Source of the DNA: Streptomyces ochraceiscleroticus
Lineage (GTDB): Bacteria > Actinomycetota > Actinomycetes > Streptomycetales > Streptomycetaceae
Direction of reading: 5' to 3'
Length of the DNA stretch: 64,000 bases
Assembly (NCBI RefSeq): GCF_000720485.1
Contig: NZ_JOAX01000017.1
Span: 95,146 to 159,145 of the forward strand
The translations under genes were made by a program, and so were the position numbers. The notes beneath the pieces are model-generated. The model was given only the letters and a program-made list of their open reading frames with translations, ran no database searches and was not told where the DNA came from. How positions within the stretch are numbered: the first letter of the stretch is position 1; the number at the start of each line of letters is the position of its first letter. Of this stretch, positions 8,475-17,896 are shown in pieces.

Positions 8475-9647
8475 TCAGCGTGACTCGGGGCCCGCGAGGT
8501 GCCGGGCGATGACCATCCGCTGGATCTGGTTGGTGCCCTCGACGATCTGCAGGACCTTGGCCTCGCGCATATAGCGCTCGGCCGGGAAGTCCGCGGTGTA
8601 GCCGTACCCTCCGAGCAGTTGGACCGCGTCGGTCGTGATGCGCATCGCCGCGTCCGAGCAGAAGAGCTTGGCCATGGCCGCTTCCTTGGTGAAGGGGCGG
8701 CCCTCGTCCCGCAGCCGCGCCGCGGTCAGGTAGAGCGACCGTCCGGCCGTCACCTGCGTGGCCATGTCGGCGAGCATGAAGCGCAGCCCCTGGTAGTCGG
8801 CGAGGGGGCGGCCGAACTGACGGCGGGTCGCGACGTACCCCAGCGCCTCATCGAGGGCCGCCTGCGCCACACCCACGGCGCACGCGGCGATGCCGAGCCG
8901 GCCGGAGTCCAGCGCGTCGAGCGCGATGGCGAAGCCCTGGCCCTCCTCGCCGATCCGGCGCGCGTCCCCGATCCGCACCCCGTCGAAGTGCACTTGCGCC
9001 GTGGGCGAGCCCTTCATGCCCATCTTGCGCTCCGGCGCGGCGGCGCTCAGCCCCTCGGCGTCGCCGGGCACCAGGAAGGCCGTGATGCCGTGCGCGCCCG
9101 CTCCCCCGGTGCGGGCGAGGACGGTGTAGAAGTCGGCGATGCCGCCGTGGGTGGTCCACGCCTTCGTGCCGTCCAGGACCCAGGTGTCACCGTCGCGCGT
9201 GGCGCGGGTGGTCAGGGACGCGGCGTCCGACCCGGCGGCGGGCTCGGAGAGGCAGTACGCGCCGAGCAGCCCGCCGCCGAGCATCGCGGGCAGGTGCTCG
9301 GCACGCTGCTCCTTCGTGCCGTACGCGGCGAGCGCGTGGCAGGCCAGGGTGTGGACGCTGACGCCGAGGCCGACGGTGAGCCGGGCGGTGGCCAGCTCTT
9401 CGAGGACCTGGAGGTAGACCTCGTACGGCTGGCCGCCCCCGCCGAACTCCTCGGCGTAGGCCAGGCCGAGCAGGCCCGACTCCGAGAGCAGGGTGAAGAG
9501 CTCGCGGGGGAACCGGCCCACCTCCTCCTCGGCGGCGGCCGTGGGCGCGATCTCGCGGGCCGCCAGATCGCGTACGAGCGTCATGAGCTGGCGGGCTTCG
9601 TCGGTGGGCAGCCTGCGGTCCACGGGCCTGGGGCCGTACTCGGTCAT
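8475..9647 (-). CDS. Acyl-CoA dehydrogenase
   Basis: An FAD-dependent alpha,beta-dehydrogenase of acyl-CoA thioesters with all three classical domains: N-terminal helical (about 1-115), middle beta (YCLSEPAAGSDAASL signature near residue 130) and C-terminal helical domain. The family signature GYGYTADFPAERYMREAKVLQIVEGTNQ is present in pieces near the C-terminus; the Glu of VEGTNQIQ is the usual catalytic base in short/medium-chain types. The ATG at 9647 is selected because AGGGAGGAG precedes it; an upstream in-frame start would add nine residues. Length, 390 residues, is normal. It is monocistronic, and its substrate (fatty or branched-chain acyl-CoA) cannot be told from sequence alone. Confidence 0.92.
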   Translation of the reverse strand: MTEYGPRPVDRRLPTDEARQLMTLVRDLAAREIAPTAAAEEEVGRFPRELFTLLSESGLLGLAYAEEFGGGGQPYEVYLQVLEELATARLTVGLGVSVHTLACHALAAYGTKEQRAEHLPAMLGGGLLGAYCLSEPAAGSDAASLTTRATRDGDTWVLDGTKAWTTHGGIADFYTVLARTGGAGAHGITAFLVPGDAEGLSAAAPERKMGMKGSPTAQVHFDGVRIGDARRIGEEGQGFAIALDALDSGRLGIAACAVGVAQAALDEALGYVATRRQFGRPLADYQGLRFMLADMATQVTAGRSLYLTAARLRDEGRPFTKEAAMAKLFCSDAAMRITTDAVQLLGGYGYTADFPAERYMREAKVLQIVEGTNQIQRMVIARHLAGPESR

Positions 9648-9990
9648 GGCGGCGCTCTCCTCCCTGTAGGGCACTGCGGCGCGCGCCGCTCGGGTGGCGC
9701 GGCGCGACCGGTCCCACTGCCGTGATGGTCTCTCTCCGGGTCGCGGAAGGCGATGACCTGCGGCGGTGGCGCAAGGAGTATGCCCAATACGGCGGTGTCC
9801 TTCACTCCTTGATCGGCTTCTTCCGGTGGTCGCCGGATCGTGTGCGGGAGTTCAGCAAATTGGTCCAAACCATTGACCGAGTTGGTCTAGTCCTTCTACC
9901 TTCTCCCCCGACGCTCCACGCGTTCGGCGCCACTGCGGACGCAGGTCACAGCACTTCCCCCTCGATGGACCCCCACTCCGAGGAGCAACC
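9648..9990. other. Divergent intergenic region between acyl-CoA dehydrogenase and chitinase
   Basis: This 343-bp region contains no convincing gene. It must hold the dehydrogenase promoter on the left and, on the right, two DasR-type elements (9861-9872 and 9883-9894) of the chitinase promoter. Confidence 0.6.
9861..9894 (+). promoter_or_regulatory. Two DasR-responsive (dre)-like elements of the chitinase promoter
   Basis: TGGTCCAAACCA (9861-9872) and TGGTCTAGTCCT (9883-9894) are 22 bp apart start to start. Both resemble the TGGTCTAGACCA-type site bound by the N-acetylglucosamine-responsive GntR regulator DasR and also form the 12-bp direct repeat known from Streptomyces chitinase promoters. 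Chitin/GlcNAc control is expected. Confidence 0.8.
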
Positions 9991-11280
<1,290 letters not shown>

Positions 11281-11304
11281 CACCCCTCGGGCGAGTCGTA
11301 CGTG

Positions 11305-11332
11305 AGGGCGGGTGGCTGCGGCCGCCCGCCCT
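11305..11332 (+). terminator. Chitinase terminator hairpin
   Basis: AGGGCGGG (11305-11312) pairs with CCCGCCCT (11325-11332), extended inward by further base pairs to a TGCG loop (11317-11320). It stands about 25 nt after the chitinase stop. Confidence 0.75.
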
Positions 11333-11374
11333 TCGTCGTGCCCGTCATGGTCACCGCCCTTCGTCGTGCAGCAC

Positions 11375-11406
11375 TGTTGACGCACCGTCAACAAGGGCCC
11401 TAATCT
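11375..11406 (+). promoter_or_regulatory. Promoter with overlapping perfect inverted repeat before the DUF6230 gene
   Basis: TGTTGACG (11375-11382) and CGTCAACA (11386-11393) form an 8-bp inverted repeat with a 3-nt centre. The left arm contains a -35-like TTGACG (11377-11382), followed by 18 nt and TAATCT (11401-11406) as -10. A repressor bound to the repeat would cover the -35 element. No cognate regulator is adjacent. Confidence 0.55.
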
Positions 11407-11494
11407 CTCGACAGCTACCTTCGTTACCGCAAGTAACCGCACGTCAGCGCTGTGACCGTACCGCCATGACCGAGCGCTCCCCCGGGAGGAAGCA

Positions 11495-12112
11495 GTGGGC
11501 AGGAATCAGCGGGCCGTACCGGAAGAAGGCCGCACGTCCTGGAGGAAGAGCGCGGCCCTGGCCGTGCCGGCGGTACTGGCCGTCGGGGCGCTGGCGACCG
11601 TGATGGCGCAGGGCGTACTCGCCGCGTCGTTCGCCGTCTCCGGCACCAACTTTCAGGTGACTTCGGGCAAGTTGACCAGCGACGGGCTGGCCTCGTACGT
11701 ACACACCGACCGCACCGCCGACGGCACCGGCCATCCGGTGGCCCTGCTCGGCATCGGCACGGCGCGACTCTCCGACATCTGCCAGTCGGCGCAGGTCAGC
11801 ACGCCGATGGGGCCGGTGGTCTTCAAACTCACCGCGGGCGGGAAGGCGGGCCCCGTCACCGCGGACAACCTCGTCATCGACGGGGAGGACCTGGTCGGCG
11901 ACGCGCGCTTCGGCACGGCGCAGATCGGCCGGGACGCCTCGACGCTGGACGAAGTACCGGGCATCCGCGGCCCGAAGGGGAAATTCGGACTGCAGGCCGG
12001 TGACATCGAGGTCGCGGGCGTGAAGTCGCACGCCTGGTCGGCCACGGGCGGCAACTTCCGCCTCAAGGGCCTGAAGCTGGGCGTCAGCCTGGACGGCGAG
12101 AAATGCTTCTGA
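11495..12112 (+). CDS. DUF6230 family secreted/anchored protein
   Basis: The protein has 205 residues. A short basic N-terminus (to RKSA, about residue 19) is followed by one hydrophobic helix (about 20-45, ALAVPAVLAVGALATVMAQG) and a beta-rich outer domain beginning AASFAVSGTNFQV and ending with a C-terminal Cys. The GTG at 11495 has GGGAGGA just upstream. This domain occurs in actinobacteria next to a DUF6114 membrane protein, as here, where the two reading frames overlap by 10 bp. Members have sometimes been labelled cholesterol esterase, but I see no esterase motif. Function unknown; the layout suggests an envelope protein pair. Confidence 0.8.
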   Translation: MGRNQRAVPEEGRTSWRKSAALAVPAVLAVGALATVMAQGVLAASFAVSGTNFQVTSGKLTSDGLASYVHTDRTADGTGHPVALLGIGTARLSDICQSAQVSTPMGPVVFKLTAGGKAGPVTADNLVIDGEDLVGDARFGTAQIGRDASTLDEVPGIRGPKGKFGLQAGDIEVAGVKSHAWSATGGNFRLKGLKLGVSLDGEKCF

Positions 12113-13119
12113 GGCGCCCGGGGCTGCCCGCCGCACTGACGAGGCGGCTCACGGCCCTGCGCGCGCGGCTGACAGTGCAGGCGGCTCGGCTGCCCTGGCC
12201 TGAGGTGCGGGCCCGGTTTCGCGGGTGGCGGCGGACCCGGCCGTTCTGGGCCGGGCTGCTGCTGGTACTCGGCGGGGCAGAGCTGCTGCTCGTCCCGCTC
12301 TCCCCGCTCGGCGTGCTGGTCAGCCTGGGGCTCGGCGGGCTCGCGGCGCTCGGCATCGGGCTGGCGCTGATCGTGGCCGGGCTGTTCCTGTGGTGCGCCC
12401 CGGCCGCGCGGCACTACGTGAGCGTCAACGCGCTGATCCTGTCCGTGATTTCCTTCGCGGCCACCAACCTCGGCGGCTTCCTGGTCGGCATGGGGCTGGG
12501 CATCGCGGGCGCGGCGATGGGCTTCGGCTGGACGCCGCTTCCCGAGCAGCCGGGCCCGGCGGCACAGGCCGGCGCCGCTCCCCCGGCCGCCCGTACGGGC
12601 CCGTCCACCACCCTCGCCGTGGCCCTGCCCGTCGCCCTCCTCGCCGCGCTCGGGACACCCGCCACCGAGGCCCGGGCCGCCGGGCCGGGCTTCCCCGCCC
12701 CCGCCGCCGTCCCCACCGTCACGACCAGCCGTTTCGCGCCGAAGGGCTTCACTCTCGCCGGGGTCGAGGACGTGCCCACCGCACGCGGCCCGGTCCGGGC
12801 GATGGTGCTGAAGATGAAGGCCGCCTCCCTCACCGACTACCGCCTCCTCACCCACGACGGCAGCGACGAACTGGGGCTGGGCGCCTCGTCGCTGGAGCTG
12901 AGCGGCGACGTCACGCTCTACCTGACGAAGTTCCGCGGCTGCGTGGAGGGGGTGCTCTGCCTGACCTTCACCCCGGACCGGCTGCCCGTACCGCCGCTGG
13001 TGCCGCCCTTCGTGTACATGACCGACGTCTCCGCCGAGCAGGCGCTGGTCACCTCGGACCTGATCGTCGCCGACGGCCTGCGGCTGCGCGCGGACGGGCC
13101 GGTGCCGCCGACCGCCTGA
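12103..13119 (+). CDS. DUF6114 family membrane protein
   Basis: The protein has 338 residues. Residues about 45-155 contain four hydrophobic segments (FWAGLLLVLGGAELLLVPL, LVSLGLGGLAALGIGLALIV, the VNALILSVISF stretch and LVGMGLGIAGAAMGF), which is the DUF6114 core. An Ala/Pro-rich linker leads to a soluble C-terminal part that resembles the partner DUF6230 domain (SRFAPKGFTLAGVEDV) and has a Cys pair (GCVEGVLC). The ATG at 12103 overlaps the end of the upstream gene by 10 bp, indicating translational coupling. It seems to be a membrane anchor plus outward domain; no biochemical role is known to me. Confidence 0.78.
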   Translation: MLLRRPGLPAALTRRLTALRARLTVQAARLPWPEVRARFRGWRRTRPFWAGLLLVLGGAELLLVPLSPLGVLVSLGLGGLAALGIGLALIVAGLFLWCAPAARHYVSVNALILSVISFAATNLGGFLVGMGLGIAGAAMGFGWTPLPEQPGPAAQAGAAPPAARTGPSTTLAVALPVALLAALGTPATEARAAGPGFPAPAAVPTVTTSRFAPKGFTLAGVEDVPTARGPVRAMVLKMKAASLTDYRLLTHDGSDELGLGASSLELSGDVTLYLTKFRGCVEGVLCLTFTPDRLPVPPLVPPFVYMTDVSAEQALVTSDLIVADGLRLRADGPVPPTA

Positions 13120-13220
13120 ACCCTGGCGATGCACGGCCTCACCAGTACAAATGTCATGGGTGATGCCTGCGTTTTTCCCGTCGATCACGTGACGGACGAC
13201 GCTGTTCCCCGCCCGGCAAC

Positions 13221-13237
13221 TCTGCGATCGTCGCAGA
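13221..13237 (+). promoter_or_regulatory. Inverted repeat in the ramC leader
   Basis: TCTGCGA (13221-13227) and TCGCAGA (13231-13237) are perfect arms with a 3-nt centre, 48 nt before the ramC start codon. It could be a RamR operator or an mRNA hairpin; no experimental support. Confidence 0.4.
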
Positions 13238-13284
13238 TAGAGGCCGCAGGGAGAACCCGCGGCACAGACCGCCGGGAGGGGTCG

Positions 13285-15945
13285 GTGGACAAGCGCTACG
13301 AGGTCTACTGCCTGATGGACCCTCACTTCTACGACGCGCCGGCCCGCGCGCACAGCGGAGGCACCGCATTCCCGCAGACGCGACGGCCGGCCCCCGACGG
13401 CTGGCGCCGCGCCGAGCTGGACGACTGGATCGTGTTCCGTCCCGCCGGCGGCACGCTCCCCCTCCAGGGCTGGAAGATCCACGTCTCGGCGTGTCTCGAC
13501 AACGCGGCGGACATCCTCACCGCTGTCTGGGAGTACTGCCTCCCGCGCCGGCTCGCCTTCAAGTTCCTGCCGGACAAAGACACGCTGCTGCTCGCCAACG
13601 CCAAGTACGCCCACCGCGGTTCGAGCGGCAAGTTCGTGACGGTGTACCCGGCGGACGAGGCGGAGCTGGAGCGGGTGCTCACCGAGCTGGGTGGGATCCT
13701 CGAGGGGCAGGCCGGGCCGTACATCCTCAGCGATCTGCGCTGGGGCGAGGGCCCGCTGTACGTCCGGTACGGCGCCTTCGCCGAGCGGTACTGCGTCTCC
13801 CCGGACGGCGAGGTCGAGCCCGCGATGGAGGACGGCGAGGGCCGGCTGGTGCCGGACGTCCGCACGCCGACCTTCCAGGTACCGGACTGGGTGGACCTGC
13901 CCGGCTTCCTCGCCCCGCACCTCGCGGCGCGCGGCAGCGGCGCCGCGCTCGCCGACCTGCCCTACCGCTTCGAGAGCGCCCTGCACTTCTCGAACGGCGG
14001 CGGTATCTACGCGGGTGAGGACCTGCGCACCGGCGACCGCGTGGTGCTCAAGGAGGCCCGCCCGCACGCGGGACTGACGCCGGACGGCCGGGACGCGGTC
14101 GCCCGTCAGGAGCGCGAGCGGGAGATGCTGGAGCGGCTGCGGGGCCTGGACTGCGTGCCCGCGCTGCACGATCACTTCGTACGGGGCGACCACCACTTCC
14201 TGGTCGAGGAGTTCATCGAAGGGACGGAGCTCAACGACGAGTTCGTCGACCGGTATCCGCTCACCCTCGCGGGAGCGGACGAGGCAGAGACGGCCGATTA
14301 CACCGCCTGGGCCCTCGACCTGTACGACCGCGTGGCGCGGGCCGTCGGCGAGGTCCACGCGCGCGGTGTGGTCATCGGTGATCTCCAGCCGTCGAACGTC
14401 ATCGTGCGCCCGGACGGCGGTGTGGTGCTGATCGACCTCGAAGGGGCGGCGGACGCCGCGGAGGGGAAGCGGCAGGCCCTCGGCGCCCAGGGGTTCACGG
14501 CACCGCGCGAGCTGCACGGCCCGGCCGTCGACGACTACGCCCTGGCCTGCCTGAAACTCTTCCTCTTCCTGCCGCTGACCGGCCTGCTCGCCCTGGCGCC
14601 CGGCAAGGCGGGACAGCTCGCCCGGGAGGCAGCACGCACGTTCCCCGTCCCCGACGGGTTCTTCGACGCGGCGGTGCGCACTCTCACCGGCGACGGCGGA
14701 GCGCCCCCGAAAGCAGAAGCCGAAGCGGCAGCCGACCCGCGGCTGCGTCCGGACCGCGAGGGCTGGGCACAGGCCCGCGACGAGCTGGCGGGCGCCATCC
14801 TCGCGGCGGCCACGCCACTGCGGGACGACCGGCTCTTCCCCGGCGACATCGAGCAGTTCGCCTCGCCGGGCGGCGGGCTGGGCCTGGCGTACGGCGCGGC
14901 GGGGGTCCTGTACGCGCTGGACGTGACGGGCGCCGGCCGCCACCCCGCCCACGAGGAGTGGCTGATCCGGCGCGCCCTGCGCCCGGAGCCGGGGTCCCTG
15001 CTCGGTTTCTACGACGGGCTGCACGGCGTCGCGTACGTCCTGGACCACCTCGGGCACCGGCACGAGGCGCTGAAGATCCTCGACCAGTGCGCGGGCGAGC
15101 AGTGGCTCCGGCTCGGCCTCGACCTCCGGGGCGGGCTGTCCGGCATCGGGCTGAATCTCCTCCACTTCGCGTCGGTCACCGGCGAGCCGGCCCTGCAGGA
15201 CGCGGCCAGGGAAGCGGTGGACGCCGTGGCCGCCCGGCTGGGCCCGGCCGACGCGGTCCCGGAGGTGAGCGGCGGCGGACAGCCGTACGCCGGCCTGCTG
15301 CGTGGCTCGTCCGGCCCGGCGCTGCTGTTCCTCCGGTGGTACGAGCACACGGGTGACCCGGAGTTCCTCGATCTCGCCTCGACGGCCCTGCGGCAGGACC
15401 TGCGCCGGTGCCTGGTCCGCGACGACGGGGTCATGGAGGTCAACGAGGGCTGGCGGACGATGCCCTACCTCGCGGACGGCAGCGTGGGCATCGGCCTCGT
15501 CCTGGACGACTACCTGGCGCACCGGGAGAACGAGGGATTCACGGCGGCCGCCGCGATGATCCGCCGCGCCGCCGAGGGACGGTTCTACGTCGAGCCCGGG
15601 CTCTTCGACGGCCTGGCCGGGATGATCCTCCACCTCAGCCGCGCGCACCCCGCCGGGACCGCGGCCGAGCGGGACCCGGCCGTCGCCGACCAGATACGCC
15701 GGCTGGCCCGGTACGCCGTGGTCCACGAAGGCCGGCTCGCCTTCCCCGGCGAGGAGCTGCTGCGGCTCTCCATGGACCTCGGCACCGGAAGCGCCGGAGT
15801 GCTGCTGGCGCTCGGCGCCGCCCTCCACGACTCCCCCGTGCGGCTGCCCTTCCTCGCCCCGCCGCGCGACGCCCGGCACTCCGGGCCCCCAAGCCATTCC
15901 GTCCCCGTCCCCATGGAGAAGAAGTGCGGAGGTGAAATGACATGA
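13285..15945 (+). CDS. ramC: Class III lanthipeptide synthetase RamC (SapB-type)
   Basis: RamC dehydrates Ser/Thr of the RamS precursor and cyclises Cys onto them to make the surfactant morphogen SapB used for aerial growth. The 886 residues show an N-terminal phosphoSer/Thr-lyase-like region (about 1-220), a kinase-like domain (about 228-470) with GGGIYAGEDL, the lysine in VVLKEARP, GVVIGDLQPSN around residue 364 and IDLEGA at about 383, and a LanC-like cyclase (about 530-880). The cyclase lacks the zinc-binding Cys-His set (DLGTGSAGVLLALGA instead of a CHG motif), which defines class III. The GTG at 13285 is chosen for its GGGAGG site; the extra 52 upstream codons are unlikely. The stop overlaps ramS. 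Confidence 0.93.
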   Translation: MDKRYEVYCLMDPHFYDAPARAHSGGTAFPQTRRPAPDGWRRAELDDWIVFRPAGGTLPLQGWKIHVSACLDNAADILTAVWEYCLPRRLAFKFLPDKDTLLLANAKYAHRGSSGKFVTVYPADEAELERVLTELGGILEGQAGPYILSDLRWGEGPLYVRYGAFAERYCVSPDGEVEPAMEDGEGRLVPDVRTPTFQVPDWVDLPGFLAPHLAARGSGAALADLPYRFESALHFSNGGGIYAGEDLRTGDRVVLKEARPHAGLTPDGRDAVARQEREREMLERLRGLDCVPALHDHFVRGDHHFLVEEFIEGTELNDEFVDRYPLTLAGADEAETADYTAWALDLYDRVARAVGEVHARGVVIGDLQPSNVIVRPDGGVVLIDLEGAADAAEGKRQALGAQGFTAPRELHGPAVDDYALACLKLFLFLPLTGLLALAPGKAGQLAREAARTFPVPDGFFDAAVRTLTGDGGAPPKAEAEAAADPRLRPDREGWAQARDELAGAILAAATPLRDDRLFPGDIEQFASPGGGLGLAYGAAGVLYALDVTGAGRHPAHEEWLIRRALRPEPGSLLGFYDGLHGVAYVLDHLGHRHEALKILDQCAGEQWLRLGLDLRGGLSGIGLNLLHFASVTGEPALQDAAREAVDAVAARLGPADAVPEVSGGGQPYAGLLRGSSGPALLFLRWYEHTGDPEFLDLASTALRQDLRRCLVRDDGVMEVNEGWRTMPYLADGSVGIGLVLDDYLAHRENEGFTAAAAMIRRAAEGRFYVEPGLFDGLAGMILHLSRAHPAGTAAERDPAVADQIRRLARYAVVHEGRLAFPGEELLRLSMDLGTGSAGVLLALGAALHDSPVRLPFLAPPRDARHSGPPSHSVPVPMEKKCGGEMT

Positions 15946-16058
15946 CGATCCTGGACCTGCAAGGCATGGAGACCGCTCACCACGGCGGCCGGCCGAGGAG
16001 GAGTGGCGCCAGCAAGTACTGCGGCGGCACCAGCCAGCTCAGCCTGCTGCTCTGCTGA
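15942..16058 (+). CDS. ramS: SapB-like lanthipeptide precursor RamS
   Basis: A 38-codon gene begins at the ATG inside ATGA overlapping the ramC stop, with AGGTGA upstream. The leader starts MTILDLQGMET, keeping the LxLQ-type motif recognised by class III synthetases. The core holds two ring motifs: S21-GA-S24-KY-C27 (SxxSxxC) and S31-QL-S34-LLL-C38 (SxxSxxxC), with Thr30 also available for dehydration. SapB from S. coelicolor, as I recall it, has SxxSxxxC in both rings and a residue after the last Cys; here ring one is one residue shorter and carries Lys-Tyr, and Cys is the C-terminus. It is exported presumably by RamAB next door. Too short to be found by ordinary gene callers. Confidence 0.93.
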   Translation: MTILDLQGMETAHHGGRPRRSGASKYCGGTSQLSLLLC

Positions 16059-16067
16059 AAGCAAGTC

Positions 16068-16102
16068 GGGGCGAGGACGTACGTGCAAGGCGTCCCCGCC
16101 CC
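16068..16102 (+). terminator. Hairpin between ramS and ramA (possible attenuator)
   Basis: GGGGCG (16068-16073) pairs with CGCCCC (16097-16102); after an A/C mismatch GGACG (16075-16079) pairs with CGTCC (16091-16095). Lying just after ramS, it could end most transcripts or protect the 3' end so that ramC-ramS is expressed above ramAB. Confidence 0.65.
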
Positions 16103-16128
16103 TTCGTGTATCCGTACTGGGAGAGGCC

Positions 16129-17880
16129 ATGGACCGACGCGCCGCGGACCGGCTGCTGCTGGCGGCAGCGCGGCGGGGCGGGCCCTGGGTGCCCGCCATG
16201 ATGGCCACCTCACTGCTGCTGGCCGGTGTGTACACGGTGCTGCCCGCCCTCATGGGCCGCACCGTCGACGCCGTGCTCACCGGCGGGCACACCGTCACCT
16301 GGCTGGCCCTCAGCATCGCGGCGATCGTCGTCCTGATGGTGTGCGACCTGCTGGACGACCTCGTGGGCAAGCTGGCCGAGGCACGTTCCACCGCATGGCT
16401 CCGCCACACCCTCCTGCTGCATGTACTGGACCTGGGCATCCGTGCCACGCGCCGCTTCACGGCCGGTGACCTGGTCGGCCGGCTGGTGGGGAACTGCGCC
16501 CGTACCGGGCAGGTGGCCTCGACCCTGGTGTGGGCCGTGGTGGACCTGGTGCCCCCGGTGGGCGCGGTCGTCGCGCTGGCCCTCATCGACCCCTGGCTGT
16601 GCCTCACCTTCCTGGTGGGGCTGCCCGTCGTGCTGTCCCTGGTGCGTACGTTCGTCCGCGACGCCTCCGACATCAACGAGCGCTACTACGAGGCCCAGGG
16701 CCGGGTGGCCGCCCGGCTCGTCGACGCCCTGGCCGGGATCCGTACGATCGCCGCGGCCGGCACTGTGGACCGCGAGGTGCGCCGCGTCCTCGGCCCACTG
16801 CCGGAGCTGCGCCGGCACGGGGCCGGGATGTGGCAGGTCCTCGCGCGGGTCTCGGGGCGGGAGGCGCTGGTCATCCCCCTGCTGGAGGTCGCCGTCCTCG
16901 CGGTCGCCGGTCTGCAGCTCGCGCACGGCCGCATCTCGCCGGGCCAGGTCCTCGCGGCCGGCGAGTACGTCGTACTGGCCACCGGCATCAGCTCTCTGGT
17001 GTCCTCGGCGAGCCGGCTCGCGCTGGCCCGGGCGACGGCGGGCCGGGTGGCCGAGGTGCTCGCCGAACCGCCGGTGGCGTACGGCGGCGAGCGTCTTCCC
17101 GACGGGCCCGGGACGCTGGAGTTCCGGGGCGTCACCGTACGGGGACCGCGCGGCACCGTACTGGAGGATCTGCGGCTGACCGTCCCCGGCGGGTCCCTGG
17201 TCGCGGTCGTGGGCCGGTCCGGGTCCGGCAAGTCCGTACTGGCCGCGCTGGCCGGGCGGCTCACCGACCCGGACGAGGGCGAGGTGCTGCTGGACGGCGT
17301 GCCGCTGCGCCGGCTCGGCAGGTCGGTGCTGCGCGAGGCGGTGGCGTACGGCTTCGAGCGTCCGGTGCTGCTCGGCGAGACGTTCGCCGACGCGATCGCT
17401 TTTGGTCCGCGGCCGGCCGGCGCCGAGGAGGTGGCGCGGCAGGCCGCGGCGGCCCGGGCCGACACCTTCATCAGGCGGCTGCCCCAGGGGTACGGCACCC
17501 GTCCGGCCGACGCCCCGATCTCCGGCGGTGAAGCGCAGCGGGTCGGGCTGGCACGGGCGTTCGTGCAGGCCGGGCGGGTGCTGGTGCTGGACGATGTCGC
17601 CGCCAGCCTCGACACCGTGACGGAGCACCACATCAGCCAGGTCCTCACCGGTGCCCTGGCCGGGCGCACCCGGCTCGTCGTGACCCACCGGGCGTCCACC
17701 GCGGCCCGGGCCGACCGCGTCGTCTGGCTGGACGGCGGCGGCGTCCGCGGGCAGGGCACCCACGGCGAACTCTGGTCGCAGCCGGCGTACCGGGCCGCGT
17801 TCCAGCCGGATCCGGCCGGTGCGGGCCCTGGCGCGGACCCCGGCGCGGATGCTGCCGCGGCGGCCGAGGGTGCGGCGTGA
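16129..17880 (+). CDS. ramA: ABC transporter RamA (fused membrane and ATPase domains)
   Basis: A 583-residue half transporter of the exporter type. The membrane domain (about 1-320) has five to six hydrophobic helices; the ATPase follows with Walker A GRSGSGKS at residues 362-369, signature ISGGEAQR, Walker B VLVLDDVAAS and the switch His in VTHRAS. The signature has SGGEAQ rather than the common SGGQ, a usual variation. The ATG at 16129 follows GGGAGAGG and gives MDRRAADR. It presumably forms a heterodimer with RamB to secrete or process the SapB peptide. A low-complexity Gly/Ala/Pro tail ends the protein just 16 bp before ramB. Confidence 0.88.
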   Translation: MDRRAADRLLLAAARRGGPWVPAMMATSLLLAGVYTVLPALMGRTVDAVLTGGHTVTWLALSIAAIVVLMVCDLLDDLVGKLAEARSTAWLRHTLLLHVLDLGIRATRRFTAGDLVGRLVGNCARTGQVASTLVWAVVDLVPPVGAVVALALIDPWLCLTFLVGLPVVLSLVRTFVRDASDINERYYEAQGRVAARLVDALAGIRTIAAAGTVDREVRRVLGPLPELRRHGAGMWQVLARVSGREALVIPLLEVAVLAVAGLQLAHGRISPGQVLAAGEYVVLATGISSLVSSASRLALARATAGRVAEVLAEPPVAYGGERLPDGPGTLEFRGVTVRGPRGTVLEDLRLTVPGGSLVAVVGRSGSGKSVLAALAGRLTDPDEGEVLLDGVPLRRLGRSVLREAVAYGFERPVLLGETFADAIAFGPRPAGAEEVARQAAAARADTFIRRLPQGYGTRPADAPISGGEAQRVGLARAFVQAGRVLVLDDVAASLDTVTEHHISQVLTGALAGRTRLVVTHRASTAARADRVVWLDGGGVRGQGTHGELWSQPAYRAAFQPDPAGAGPGADPGADAAAAAEGAA

Positions 17881-17896
17881 CGGCCGGGGGCGCGGC

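Noticed and set aside
13129..13284. A 52-residue N-terminal extension of RamC
   Set aside because: No domain similarity and no ribosome site; the GTG at 13285 with GGGAGG gives the usual start.
11653..15897. A 1414-codon minus-strand open frame
   Set aside because: It lies antisense to DUF6230, DUF6114 and ramC, all with strong family motifs; its product is low complexity.
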